A stretch of DNA of 64,000 nucleotides from Alcanivorax hongdengensis A-11-3 (lineage in GTDB: Bacteria > Pseudomonadota > Gammaproteobacteria > Pseudomonadales > Alcanivoracaceae), in NCBI RefSeq assembly GCF_000300995.1, contig NZ_AMRJ01000012.1, positions 1-64,000 on the forward strand, given 5' to 3'. Numbering within the stretch: position 1 is the first letter of the stretch; the number at the start of each line of letters is the position of its first letter. Position numbers and translations under genes: made by a program. Below the pieces are notes generated by a model that was not told the origin of the DNA, did not search any database, and saw nothing but the letters and a program-made list of their open reading frames with translations. Below are positions 50,468 through 58,690 of this stretch, piece after piece.

Positions 50468-50500
50468 GTTCATATTTGCGCATATGAACCTCCCTTTTTT
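50468..50500 (+). terminator. Terminator-like hairpin between promoter region and flp
   Basis: GTTCATAT (50468-50475) / ATATGAAC (50482-50489) with a 6-base loop is followed by CTCCC and six T. It ends 21 bases before the flp ATG. The stem is AT-rich and so weak; it may act as an attenuator or protect the 5' end of the flp mRNA. Confidence 0.4.
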
Positions 50501-50521
50501 ATGCGTGCACGGAGAGCACTT

Positions 50522-50749
50522 ATGGATACCCTGACCCAAATGACACAACTACTGTTTGCTCGTCTGTTTTCCCAGATATCCACCCGGGCATCCCGCCAGA
50601 AAGGCGCCAGTGCACTGGAATACATTGTGCTGGCAGCGGTGATTGTGGCGGCGCTGATTCTGGTCGGTACTTTCCTGGCCGGTAACAGCGGCTTCAGCGG
50701 CTTCTTCAGCGACCTGTTCGGCAAGGCCAGCTCCGCGCTGAACCCGTAA
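50522..50749 (+). CDS. flp: Flp-family type IVb pilin
   Basis: This is the major subunit of Tad pili, 75 aa. The prepilin peptidase site is G|ASALEY (Glu at +5 and Tyr at +6 after the cleaved Gly), followed by the hydrophobic helix IVLAAVIVAALILVGTFLAG. The leader is long and hydrophilic, and the mature pilin short, as usual for Flp. The start at 50522 has GGAGAG 5 bases upstream; an ATG at 50501 would add 7 residues. It is the first gene of the locus. The required peptidase (TadV) is not in this window. Confidence 0.92.
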   Translation: MDTLTQMTQLLFARLFSQISTRASRQKGASALEYIVLAAVIVAALILVGTFLAGNSGFSGFFSDLFGKASSALNP

Positions 50750-50764
50750 GTCACAATATAAAAA

Positions 50765-50784
50765 GGGCCACGCAAATGTGGCCC
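50765..50784 (+). other. Intercistronic hairpin between flp and tadE-like gene
   Basis: GGGCCAC (50765-50771) / GTGGCCC (50778-50784) with a 6-base loop lies 15 bases after the flp stop. No T-run follows. It may stabilise flp mRNA or partly terminate, giving more pilin than assembly proteins. Confidence 0.55.
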
Positions 50785-50801
50785 GGCGGGAGAGTGGCGA
50801 C

Positions 50802-51254
50802 ATGAAACGGCATAGTAGGGGGGCGGTGGCGTTCGAATTTCTGTTCCTGTTCCCCTTCATCGTCGCCATCCTCTACGCGGCGGGCTACTACAGTATTGTC
50901 TTCTCCTGGCAATACCGGATGCAGAATCTGGTGGACCGGGCCGTTTCCGAAGCCCTGTATATGGATCGCGGCGATCTGGATGCCAGTGAGCTGGCCACGA
51001 CCATTCGTGATCGTGCCCAGCAACGTCTGGCTGCCCTGGTGCAGAATGGCTTGCCGGACAGTCTGAAGGACAAGGTAGGGGCGGACAGTGCCTGTACCGT
51101 GGATGCTTCGGCCATTGCCGTGGTCAGCTGTACACTCGCCATGAACAGCGCCACTATCGAAGGGCTGTTGCCCTCCGTGAGTTTCGGCATGCTGGGGGAT
51201 TTCCCTCCGGCGCCGCCCAGTGGCATCAGTGCGTCGTCGCAGGCGGCGTTCTGA
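50802..51254 (+). CDS. TadE-like minor pseudopilin
   Basis: This 150-aa protein has a short basic leader (MKRHSRG), the processing site G|AVAFEF with Glu at +5, and a hydrophobic helix (LFLFPFIVAILYAAGYYSIV). A small extracytoplasmic domain holds two cysteines (SACTVD and VVSCTL) that could pair. This fits TadE/TadF pseudopilins, which are needed for Flp pilus assembly. The start has GGGAGAG upstream. Confidence 0.82.
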   Translation: MKRHSRGAVAFEFLFLFPFIVAILYAAGYYSIVFSWQYRMQNLVDRAVSEALYMDRGDLDASELATTIRDRAQQRLAALVQNGLPDSLKDKVGADSACTVDASAIAVVSCTLAMNSATIEGLLPSVSFGMLGDFPPAPPSGISASSQAAF

Positions 51255-51377
51255 CAGGTGAACAGACCAAGGTGCCGCGTTATTGGCACAGAGACAGACC
51301 GATTGTCGTAGTGTGATTAAGGCTGTCCGCTTTGTGAGTTGGCAGGGATAGCCTCACGATTATCACAAGGAGGGAAG

Positions 51378-52265
51378 ATGGGGGCTCGATGGCTTTATAT
51401 GTTGCCGGCGCTGCTGCTCAGCGTGCTGGCAGTCATACTGGCCGTGATCGGTCTTTCCCGTGAGCCGGAACCGGCCAGGGGCAACAATAATGATGGCGTC
51501 GTCATGCAGGTGTCGGAAGGCAATGACACCAAGGCGCTTGAGCACACCTACTGGGTTGCCACCCATGATCTGGGTATCGGCACCCCCATCAAGAAAGACG
51601 ATTTCCGCAAGGTTTCCGTTTCCGTTCCCCTGGCCCAGGCCGTACCGGAAGAGACTGCCGTAGAAGGGCAGCTACTGCGTCGCAATGTCCGGGAGGGGGA
51701 GATTCTTGCCAAGAGCCACCTGGAGGCCGGCAACCGTCTGGCCCAGGCGGTACCCGCCGGCTACCGGGCCTTTGCCATCGGCATTGATAACGTTACCGCC
51801 GTGGGCGGTTTGTTGCAGCCCGGTGACCTGGTCGATGTGCTGGCGGACTTCCGTAATGGCCAGGACAAGGAGCCCACTTCCATGGTGTTGCTGAGCAGCC
51901 TGGAAGTGCTGGCCGTGAATGGTCAGATTGAAGATGCCCCGGAGCAAAAGGGCGGTAACGACCAGCGCCGGGGGCGTAACGCCACCGCAGTCCTGGCGGT
52001 GCCCCGTCAGGACCTGGTGCGCCTGCAGCTGGCCGATGCCAATGGCAGCCTGCGGCTGGCCATGGCCGGAGACGCCAACCGGCCCAAAGTGGCCGATAAC
52101 GCCGAGCCGATATCCAAGCAGGGCGATCCCAGCATGACCACCAAGCTCGATGCGCTGTTCCCGGAGAAAAAGAAACCCGTGGTTCACCATCGCGCGGCAC
52201 CGAATCCCGGTAACAAGGTAGAAGTCTACGAAGGGGCCACCTCAAGGAGCACCTATGTTCACTGA
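51378..52265 (+). CDS. cpaB: Flp pilus assembly protein CpaB/RcpC
   Basis: This 295-aa protein is anchored by an N-terminal TM helix (about 7-27) and has a SAF domain (about 55-120, THDLGIGTPIKKDDF ... LLRRNVREGEIL). An RcpC/CpaB region follows (VTAVGGLLQPGDLVDVLADF). CpaB proteins are periplasmic partners of the Tad secretin. AAGGAGG precedes the ATG. Its last 11 bases overlap rcpA. Confidence 0.9.
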   Translation: MGARWLYMLPALLLSVLAVILAVIGLSREPEPARGNNNDGVVMQVSEGNDTKALEHTYWVATHDLGIGTPIKKDDFRKVSVSVPLAQAVPEETAVEGQLLRRNVREGEILAKSHLEAGNRLAQAVPAGYRAFAIGIDNVTAVGGLLQPGDLVDVLADFRNGQDKEPTSMVLLSSLEVLAVNGQIEDAPEQKGGNDQRRGRNATAVLAVPRQDLVRLQLADANGSLRLAMAGDANRPKVADNAEPISKQGDPSMTTKLDALFPEKKKPVVHHRAAPNPGNKVEVYEGATSRSTYVH

Positions 52266-53490
52266 GCAGAAACCGTCGGCCGCCGTGGCGGCACGATCCC
52301 TGTTTGCAGCCCGGGCGCGCGCAGGGGATTGGGCGGCCTCACAACGCATACTGATGGGCTGGGCGTTACTGGTGGCCCTGCTGGTCGGTATCGCCATGCC
52401 GGCCTGGAGTGAGAGCCAGGATATCCCTGCCGGCCCGATGAAGAAGGTGCTGCGCATTGCGCCCGGCGAGCAGAAAATTCTGCTTTTCCCGGAGCGGGTG
52501 ACCAAAGTGGCCACCTCCGATCCGAACGTGGCGGCAGTGGCCGTCAGTGGTGCCAGGGAGCTGCTGGTCACGGCCAAGGATGAGGGTTCATCGATCCTGT
52601 CGGTGTGGCTGAAAGGCCTGGAAAAGCCCATGCGCAGTACTCTGGTGGTGTCCACCACGTCCGGGCAGGCCCTGCCTTTCGGCACCCAGGTGCAGACCGA
52701 TATCCGCATTCTGGAAGTCAGCCGCAGCGAGTTGAATAGCTTCGGCTTTGAATATTCCAATATCTTTGATGGTGGCAATACCCAAGTGGGTATTTCTTCA
52801 CCGGGCGGGGCCGGAGCTGCAGAGGGTTTCAACCTTTTCCGCTTGGGCAAGAACTCCACAACGGTGATCAACGCGCTGGAAAGTGGAGGTTTTGCCTATA
52901 CCCTGGCAGAGCCCTCTTTAACGGCGCTGAGTGGGCAAACAGCCTCGTTTCTTTCCGGTGGAGAGTTCCCTGTACCCACACGCAGTAACAATAATGGTGT
53001 CCAGGTTGAATTCAAGAAATTCGGTATTGGCCTGGCGCTGACCCCGACGGTGATTGACGGTAATCAGATTATTCTCAAGGTGGCACCTGAAGTCAGTGAG
53101 CTGGATTATTCTGCTGGTGTAAAGACGGGCGGTGTAGATGTGCCCGGGCTTCGTGTGCGACGTTCTGAAACAACGGTTTCTTTAGCTCCAGATGAAACCT
53201 TCATTATCAGCGGCCTGGTCAGTCGCAATACGGTCAATAACAGCGACCGGTTGCCGGGCCTGGGCAATCTTCCGGTGCTGGGAGCCTTCTTCCGTTCCGG
53301 TCGTATTTCCCGGGAAGACAAGGAGCTGGTAATGGTGGTAACGCCGCACCTGGTGACGCCCCAGTCCAACGGCCTGCCACCGGGGGCCTTGCCCGGTGCC
53401 GATTATCATGAAAGCAGCATGGGCTGGATGGACATGATGACCGAACCCCGCCGCGGCTCGCAGCCGCTGCGCCATGGACTGAGCTGGTAG
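52255..53490 (+). CDS. rcpA: Tad outer-membrane secretin RcpA/CpaC
   Basis: This 411-aa secretin forms the outer-membrane channel for the Flp pilus. It has an N-terminal hydrophobic signal segment at about 34-52, preceded by an unusually long basic leader. The pilus-formation N-terminal domain (about 60-140, ILLFPERVTKVATSDPNVA) precedes the secretin domain (about 205-385), which includes VPGLRVRRSETTVSL and LPGLGNLPVLGAFFRS. The start overlaps cpaB. The long leader could mean a later true start; no strong internal alternative is visible. Confidence 0.92.
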   Translation: MFTEQKPSAAVAARSLFAARARAGDWAASQRILMGWALLVALLVGIAMPAWSESQDIPAGPMKKVLRIAPGEQKILLFPERVTKVATSDPNVAAVAVSGARELLVTAKDEGSSILSVWLKGLEKPMRSTLVVSTTSGQALPFGTQVQTDIRILEVSRSELNSFGFEYSNIFDGGNTQVGISSPGGAGAAEGFNLFRLGKNSTTVINALESGGFAYTLAEPSLTALSGQTASFLSGGEFPVPTRSNNNGVQVEFKKFGIGLALTPTVIDGNQIILKVAPEVSELDYSAGVKTGGVDVPGLRVRRSETTVSLAPDETFIISGLVSRNTVNNSDRLPGLGNLPVLGAFFRSGRISREDKELVMVVTPHLVTPQSNGLPPGALPGADYHESSMGWMDMMTEPRRGSQPLRHGLSW

Positions 53491-53499
53491 GGGGCGATC

Positions 53500-54675
53500 A
53501 TGATTGAAGAAACCTTGCTGGCAGTCATGGAAGACGCGGGGACGGAAAGCTGGCTGGATCAGGCGCTCAAGGATGTGGAGCGGCTGGAAAAGGTCAGCCG
53601 CTCCGACCTGGGCCGGGTGCTACGGTTACTGGAGGCGACCGGTGCCAGCATTGCCCTGGTGGAAGTGTCCGAACACGACATGAGCCAGGCCATGGCGGTG
53701 ATCACCGCCCTGAGCAATGCCCGGCCCTGGGTGACGGTGGTGGCGGTCTGTCGCCTGGCGGATCAGGAAACCCTGCTGCAATGCATGCGGGCCGGCGCCC
53801 GTGATTGCGTTGTAGTGGGCGGCGATCCCGCCGAGCTGCGTGACCGTCTGCGTCGTCATCAACTGGTACGGCCTTCCTTCGCCGGTGACGAGTTGCAGTC
53901 GCGTTCGCGCAATCTGGTGATGATTGCCGGTGTCCATCCACGGGTGGATACCGGGTTCCTGGCACAGAATCTGGCGGTGGCCATGGCCGCCGCCGACAAG
54001 GATCGGCGAGTGCTGGCCATTGATGTGGATGCCAGCGACGAAGGTGTCTTCCACCTTGATAGCCGCAACAATTTCGACCTCAGTCAGTTGCTATCCAGCC
54101 CGGATACTCTGGATCAGACCCTGATCGAAACGGCGCTGGAGGAATTCCGGCCCGGACTGCGACTGCTCAGTGGCGGTAACAGTGGCGATTTTCTTGGCGA
54201 TCGGGGCGCGGATCTTTTCATTGCACTGACCCGGCTGATGGGCATGTTTGACCGCATTATTCTGAATGTGGGCAGTAGTGGCCAGTCTGCCTGGGTGCGC
54301 GCCATCGGTGTGCATGTTGGCGAATTGCTGGTGGTGGCTGGCCAGGAGGTGCCGCAGTTACGGGCCATAAAGGAAGAAATCTCCAGCTGGCGCCCGCATC
54401 TGCCATCAAGCACCAATCTGCGATTGGTGCTTGATGGCTATGAGCCGTCGTTACCGCCAGCACTGGAAGAAGTGGGTGATAGTACGGGGGTGCCGGTGGC
54501 TGCCGCATTGCCGATGGATTGGCGTCACCGTCTGGAGGCGATCAATCTGGGTCTGCCCATGCAGGAAAGTGCCCCAAAGAGTCTCTATAACAAGAAGCTC
54601 AAGGCGCTGGTCGCACAATTGGATAGTGTGGACATAGAAGCCCCCTCCCGCTGGAGTTTTTTCAAGCGGGCCTGA
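53500..54675 (+). CDS. tadZ: Tad localisation ATPase-like protein TadZ/CpaE
   Basis: This 391-aa protein has a receiver-like N-terminal domain (about 5-125) and a ParA/MinD-like C-terminal domain. TadZ places the pilus machine at the pole. The Walker A region reads G-V-H-P-R-V-D-T-G (144-152), lacking the GK(T/S) lysine, while the following LAIDVDASDEG is kept. ATP binding may therefore be lost or altered, as reported for some TadZ proteins. It lies between rcpA and tadA. Confidence 0.88.
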   Translation: MIEETLLAVMEDAGTESWLDQALKDVERLEKVSRSDLGRVLRLLEATGASIALVEVSEHDMSQAMAVITALSNARPWVTVVAVCRLADQETLLQCMRAGARDCVVVGGDPAELRDRLRRHQLVRPSFAGDELQSRSRNLVMIAGVHPRVDTGFLAQNLAVAMAAADKDRRVLAIDVDASDEGVFHLDSRNNFDLSQLLSSPDTLDQTLIETALEEFRPGLRLLSGGNSGDFLGDRGADLFIALTRLMGMFDRIILNVGSSGQSAWVRAIGVHVGELLVVAGQEVPQLRAIKEEISSWRPHLPSSTNLRLVLDGYEPSLPPALEEVGDSTGVPVAAALPMDWRHRLEAINLGLPMQESAPKSLYNKKLKALVAQLDSVDIEAPSRWSFFKRA

Positions 54676-54700
54676 ACCAGCCTGACTGACAGGGGATAGT

Positions 54701-55867
54701 GTGGCGGGACGAATTGACGAAGAATATCAACAGCTCAAGGCTCACACCCATCAGCGGGTGGTGGACCGGCTGGATGAAGATGGCATCGAAGTGGCCCGCA
54801 GCAACCGGACCCGGGTCGAGGATGCCATTACCCGTGCCGTGCATCAGCACATCGCCGAGCGACGTATTCCACTTTCCAATCAGGACATGAACCAGCTGGT
54901 GCGCGACATGATCGATGAGGTCATGGGCTTCGGGCCGCTGGAGCCCATGCTGCGCGACAGCACCATCAATGATGTGCTGGTTAATGGCCCCGAGGATGTG
55001 TTCATCGAGGTGCGCGGCGTGCTGCAACGGGCCCAGGCTCGCTTTATCGATGACGACCATGTCATTCGGGTGATCCGGCGTATTCTGGCTCCTCTGGGGC
55101 GCCGTCTGGATGAAGCCAGTCCCATGGTGGATGCTCGCCTACCCGACGGCTCCAGGGTCAACGCCATCATTCCGCCGCTGGCGCTGGACGGGCCATCCAT
55201 TTCCATTCGTAAATTCAACCGCCATCACATGACCGCCGAGGATCTGATTCGCGCCGGCTCCATGACTGAAGAGTGTCTGCGGGTGATGGTGGAGGCGGTG
55301 CAGAAGCGTCGCAACATTCTGGTCAGCGGCGGTACCGGTACGGGTAAAACCACCATGCTGAACCTGATCAGCCAGTACATTCCGCGCAATGAGCGGGTGC
55401 TGACCATCGAGGATTCCGCCGAACTGATGCTTGAGCATCCCCACGTGGTGCGCCTGGAAACCCGGCCGGCCAATACCGAGGGCAAGGGGCGCATTACCGC
55501 CCGGGAGCTGGTGGTCAACGCCCTGCGTATGCGTCCGGACCGCATCATTCTTGGCGAGGTGCGCTCCAGTGAAATCATCGAATTGCTGCAGGCCATGAAC
55601 ACCGGCCATGAAGGGTCCATGAGTACCATCCATGCAAACGGTACCCGTGATGCGCTGGTGCGCATCGAAACCCTGCTGGCGGTCAGTGGCTATGACGCCA
55701 GTGAACAGGCCATTGGCCGCCTGATCGGCTCGGCCCTGGACATGATTATCCAGCTGGTACGCCGCCCGGATGGCAAGCGCGAAGTCAGCGCCATTGTTCA
55801 GCTGGCGCCCCGCGAAGACGACCCTTATCACATGGAATACCTGTACAGGAGTGATAATGAACGCTGA
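54701..55867 (+). CDS. tadA: Tad secretion ATPase TadA/CpaF
   Basis: This is the hexameric type II/IV secretion ATPase that powers Flp pilus assembly, 388 aa. Walker A is GGTGTGKTT with K216. The Asp box is near IEDSAELML, Walker B is RIILGEVRS with E286, and the His box contains TGHEGSMSTIHANG. The start is GTG at 54701 with AGGGG upstream. The last 11 bases overlap tadB. Confidence 0.95.
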   Translation: MAGRIDEEYQQLKAHTHQRVVDRLDEDGIEVARSNRTRVEDAITRAVHQHIAERRIPLSNQDMNQLVRDMIDEVMGFGPLEPMLRDSTINDVLVNGPEDVFIEVRGVLQRAQARFIDDDHVIRVIRRILAPLGRRLDEASPMVDARLPDGSRVNAIIPPLALDGPSISIRKFNRHHMTAEDLIRAGSMTEECLRVMVEAVQKRRNILVSGGTGTGKTTMLNLISQYIPRNERVLTIEDSAELMLEHPHVVRLETRPANTEGKGRITARELVVNALRMRPDRIILGEVRSSEIIELLQAMNTGHEGSMSTIHANGTRDALVRIETLLAVSGYDASEQAIGRLIGSALDMIIQLVRRPDGKREVSAIVQLAPREDDPYHMEYLYRSDNER

Positions 55868-56777
55868 GGTACTGCTGGCTGCCGCTCGCAATCTCGCCAT
55901 CCTGGCCGTGCTGTTGCTGGTCGGTCAGTGGTGGTTTGCGCGTGTGCGTGAGCGCCAGCAGGCCCGTCGGCGGGTCAATGCCCGGCTGGGCACGGGGCAT
56001 GACATTCAGGATGACGAGCGCGAAGCGCGACTGGCGGGCGGGCGTTTCGAGCGTTTGCTGCTGCGGGCCGGTCTGCATATCAGTCAGTCCACCCTGACCT
56101 TGCTGGTGATGGTGGTGGTGGTGGCCACCCTGGTCACCATGGTGCTGGCCAAGGTCTGGATGGCGTTGCTTGTGCCGGTGCTTGCCGCGGGCCTGGCCTG
56201 GATGCTCTGGAACATGCTCTACCAGAAACAACGGCGCATCATTTTTGACAGCCTGCCCGGCATCATCGATATCGTGGTACGCAGTATTGATGCCGGCCGT
56301 TCGCTGGAAATGGCGCTGGTGGATAGCCTGCGTGAAGCGCCACCGGTATTTGAACCCTTGTCTTTCCGGTTGCGCAGTGCCGTGGAAGCCGGCCGCGATT
56401 ACACCTATCTGATGGATGATTTTGCCGAACTTTATCAGGTGCCACCGCTGGTTTTCGTGGCCGTGGCCCTGCGAACGTCCAGCCGTTTCGGCAGCTCCAT
56501 TCGTCCCATCCTGCGACAGGTTTCCGAAGCCCTGCGCTCCCAGCAGGAGATGCGCCGGGAATTCATGGCGGCCACCGCCGAGACACGGATGACCGCCATT
56601 GCCTTTGCCGTCCTGCCGGTGGGGATTGGGGTCTATGTGATAGCCATGAACGAAGGCTTTCGCGAGATCCTGCTGCACACCGATACCGGCCAGAAGATGC
56701 TGATGGTAGCCGTGGGGCTGCTGGTGTTTGGCATTGCCCTGATCATGCGCATGATCCAGGGGGTGGGCCGTGGTTAA
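55857..56777 (+). CDS. tadB: Tad inner-membrane protein TadB
   Basis: This 306-aa T2SSF-domain platform protein has TM segments at about 10-25, 75-125, 250-270 and 280-300. The cytoplasmic T2SSF domain contains LPGIIDIVVRSIDAGRSLEMAL. It interacts with TadA and TadC to extrude the pilus. The start overlaps tadA (AGGAG 5 bases upstream) and its end overlaps tadC by 8 bases. Confidence 0.93.
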   Translation: MNAEVLLAAARNLAILAVLLLVGQWWFARVRERQQARRRVNARLGTGHDIQDDEREARLAGGRFERLLLRAGLHISQSTLTLLVMVVVVATLVTMVLAKVWMALLVPVLAAGLAWMLWNMLYQKQRRIIFDSLPGIIDIVVRSIDAGRSLEMALVDSLREAPPVFEPLSFRLRSAVEAGRDYTYLMDDFAELYQVPPLVFVAVALRTSSRFGSSIRPILRQVSEALRSQQEMRREFMAATAETRMTAIAFAVLPVGIGVYVIAMNEGFREILLHTDTGQKMLMVAVGLLVFGIALIMRMIQGVGRG

Positions 56778-57639
56778 TCTCTGGCTGGCCCTGCTGTGTG
56801 CCCTGCTGGCGTTGTGGATTGCGCTGGTGAAGTCCCGTACCTGGGAACGGCGCCAACGGGTGCTGACACGCATGAATGAAGGCGACAAGGCCGGCCGTGA
56901 TGAAGAGAGCCGCAATCTGCTGCTTGCCAGCCTGTCACGGCGGCTCACCTCTTCCGCGTTTGTCAGTGATGATTATGACGAGATTTATGCGGCGCTGAAG
57001 CTTACCGGGCGCAGCGCGGAACGTATCCAGGTGATCTACCTGGTGAGTTGCTGGGTGCTGCCGATGGTCATGCTGGTTATCGGGATTCTGGTTGCCGGGC
57101 TGGGCGGTGCCATTGTGCTGGGAGCACTGGGCTTCATCATGCCGCGCCGCTATATCCGGGCGGTGGCCGACCGGGCCCGTTACCGTCAGAACCTGGAGGC
57201 CATCGAACTGGCTCAGGTCATGCGCATGTTATTGGAGGCCGGGCTTTCCATCGAACGGGGGTTTCGTATCGCAGCCCTGCAGGCCCGCCCCCTGATTCCG
57301 ACGCTGGCCTATCGACTGGATCGCTTCAACCGCCTGATGGATAGCGGCGCCGATCGCAGTGCCGCGCTGGACGATATCGGCGATGACAAGACCGTGCCGG
57401 TCCTGCATAACCTGACTCGCCTGCTCAAGCAGGCCGGTTCGCTGGGTGGCAGTGTGACAGAGAGCATCGAGCAGATCATTCTGGAAGGTCAGGATGTGGA
57501 GCGTAGTCGTATCAAGGAACAGGTCAACAAGATCGGCGTGAAAATGACCATCATCATGATGGCCATCATGCTGCCGGCCCTGTTCATCATTATTGGCGGT
57601 CCCGCGGGGATTTCCATCATGGAAGCACTGAGCCGTTGA
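56770..57639 (+). CDS. tadC: Tad inner-membrane protein TadC
   Basis: This is the second T2SSF-domain platform protein, 289 aa. TM segments lie at about 4-20, 88-122 and 260-282. The core has IELAQVMRMLLEAGLSIERG and VTESIEQIILEGQDVERSR. The start is GTG at 56770, inside the end of tadB, indicating tight coupling. Confidence 0.93.
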   Translation: MVNLWLALLCALLALWIALVKSRTWERRQRVLTRMNEGDKAGRDEESRNLLLASLSRRLTSSAFVSDDYDEIYAALKLTGRSAERIQVIYLVSCWVLPMVMLVIGILVAGLGGAIVLGALGFIMPRRYIRAVADRARYRQNLEAIELAQVMRMLLEAGLSIERGFRIAALQARPLIPTLAYRLDRFNRLMDSGADRSAALDDIGDDKTVPVLHNLTRLLKQAGSLGGSVTESIEQIILEGQDVERSRIKEQVNKIGVKMTIIMMAIMLPALFIIIGGPAGISIMEALSR

Positions 57640-57668
57640 GGCAGCAACAATGTTTTCGGGAGCGAAGA

Positions 57669-58346
57669 ATGAAAAGTAAACGGTTAGGGGTGGCCACAGG
57701 GGTTCTGCTGATGCTGGCCGGGTGTGCCCAGAATCAGCCTCGGCCGGTCACCGCTGAAATCGGTAGCCCCAAGACCAGAATCAGTTGCGATGTGGATGTG
57801 CAGCCCGAGGATCGGGTCGAACTGGAAATGGTTGATACGCTGATGTCCCGTGATCTGGTATACGCGGCGCTGGCACAGCTGCAAAAGCATCAGCAGCGTA
57901 ACGAGGAATACTGGCAGCGTTATGGTCAGCTGCTGGCCAAGACCGATGACATGGATGGTGCACGGGATGTGTTTACCCAGATGCGTGACCAGTGCAACAG
58001 TGGCGAGGCTTACCATGGCCTGGGGATGATTGCGCTCAAACAGGGCTACCTCTCCGAAGCACTGACCAATTTCAAGGAGGCGGTGAGCCGGTTGCCAGCC
58101 TCGGCATCCGTGCGTAATGACTATGGTTATGCGCTGTTGCTGGAGGGCGATTTCCCCGAAGCCCAGCGTAACCTGAGAACCTCCCTGGAGCTGCAGAACG
58201 GTTCCGGTGCGGCCCGACAGAACCTGGCCGTGGCTTATATTCTTGCCGGCAACAAGCAAGGGCTGGCATTGCTTCGTGACAAGTACCATTTCACCGATGA
58301 TGAAATGGCCTATGCCCATTCCCTGGCGGATCAGATGAGGAAATGA
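57669..58346 (+). CDS. tadD: TPR lipoprotein TadD
   Basis: This 225-aa lipoprotein has a lipobox LMLAGC (C19) and tetratricopeptide repeats over about 75-200, including YHGLGMIALKQGYLSEALTNF and ASVRNDYGYALLLEGDFPEA. TadD is a pilotin-like factor that helps the RcpA secretin in Tad systems. GGGAG precedes the ATG. Its stop overlaps the next start (TGATG). Confidence 0.9.
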   Translation: MKSKRLGVATGVLLMLAGCAQNQPRPVTAEIGSPKTRISCDVDVQPEDRVELEMVDTLMSRDLVYAALAQLQKHQQRNEEYWQRYGQLLAKTDDMDGARDVFTQMRDQCNSGEAYHGLGMIALKQGYLSEALTNFKEAVSRLPASASVRNDYGYALLLEGDFPEAQRNLRTSLELQNGSGAARQNLAVAYILAGNKQGLALLRDKYHFTDDEMAYAHSLADQMRK

Positions 58347-58645
58347 TGATGAAACCTCTGGCGAAGCCTGTTATGGCAAGCGCGTTACTGCTGATGTTCT
58401 GCTCACCGGCATTGGCCGATCAGGATGGCGACTATGCCTTCGGTTTGTCCGACTCCGTAGTCAGGGAAAAGCCGAAGACCACCACGGACTGGCTGCTTGA
58501 TCAGCAACGCCATTCGCCGCCGTCGCAAAAGAGCGAGCTGCCGGCGCAGCTTTACGTGGATAGTCAGCGTCGTATCAGCGATACCTTCAAACAGCCGATT
58601 CCTGAAAGCATTCAGGACAAGGCCACGTCCACGGACGATAACTGA
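58346..58645 (+). CDS. Small exported DUF3613-like protein
   Basis: This is a 99-aa exported protein with a signal peptide (ending SPALAD). The mature part shows TTDWLLDQQR...LYVDSQRRISDTFKQPIPE, which fits DUF3613, found after tadD in Tad loci of Pseudomonas and Burkholderia. Its function is unknown. Three in-frame ATGs occur in a row (58343, 58346, 58349); spacing from GAGG favours the second or third. Confidence 0.8.
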   Translation: MMKPLAKPVMASALLLMFCSPALADQDGDYAFGLSDSVVREKPKTTTDWLLDQQRHSPPSQKSELPAQLYVDSQRRISDTFKQPIPESIQDKATSTDDN

Positions 58646-58690
58646 CCGCAGCGGCCAGTGATCCTGGGCTGACGGTCGCAAGGAGGAGGC

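Larger units (their letters stand above)
50174..50521 (+). promoter_or_regulatory. Long regulatory leader of the Tad locus
   Basis: This AT-richer 348-base stretch holds no gene. It contains a direct repeat GATATCAA (50194-50201 and 50205-50212, 11-base period), a perfect CRP/Vfr-type site (50430-50445) and a terminator-like hairpin (50468-50500) just before flp. A -35/-10 pair (TTGCAT 50447, CATATT 50471) is possible but weak. Confidence 0.6.
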
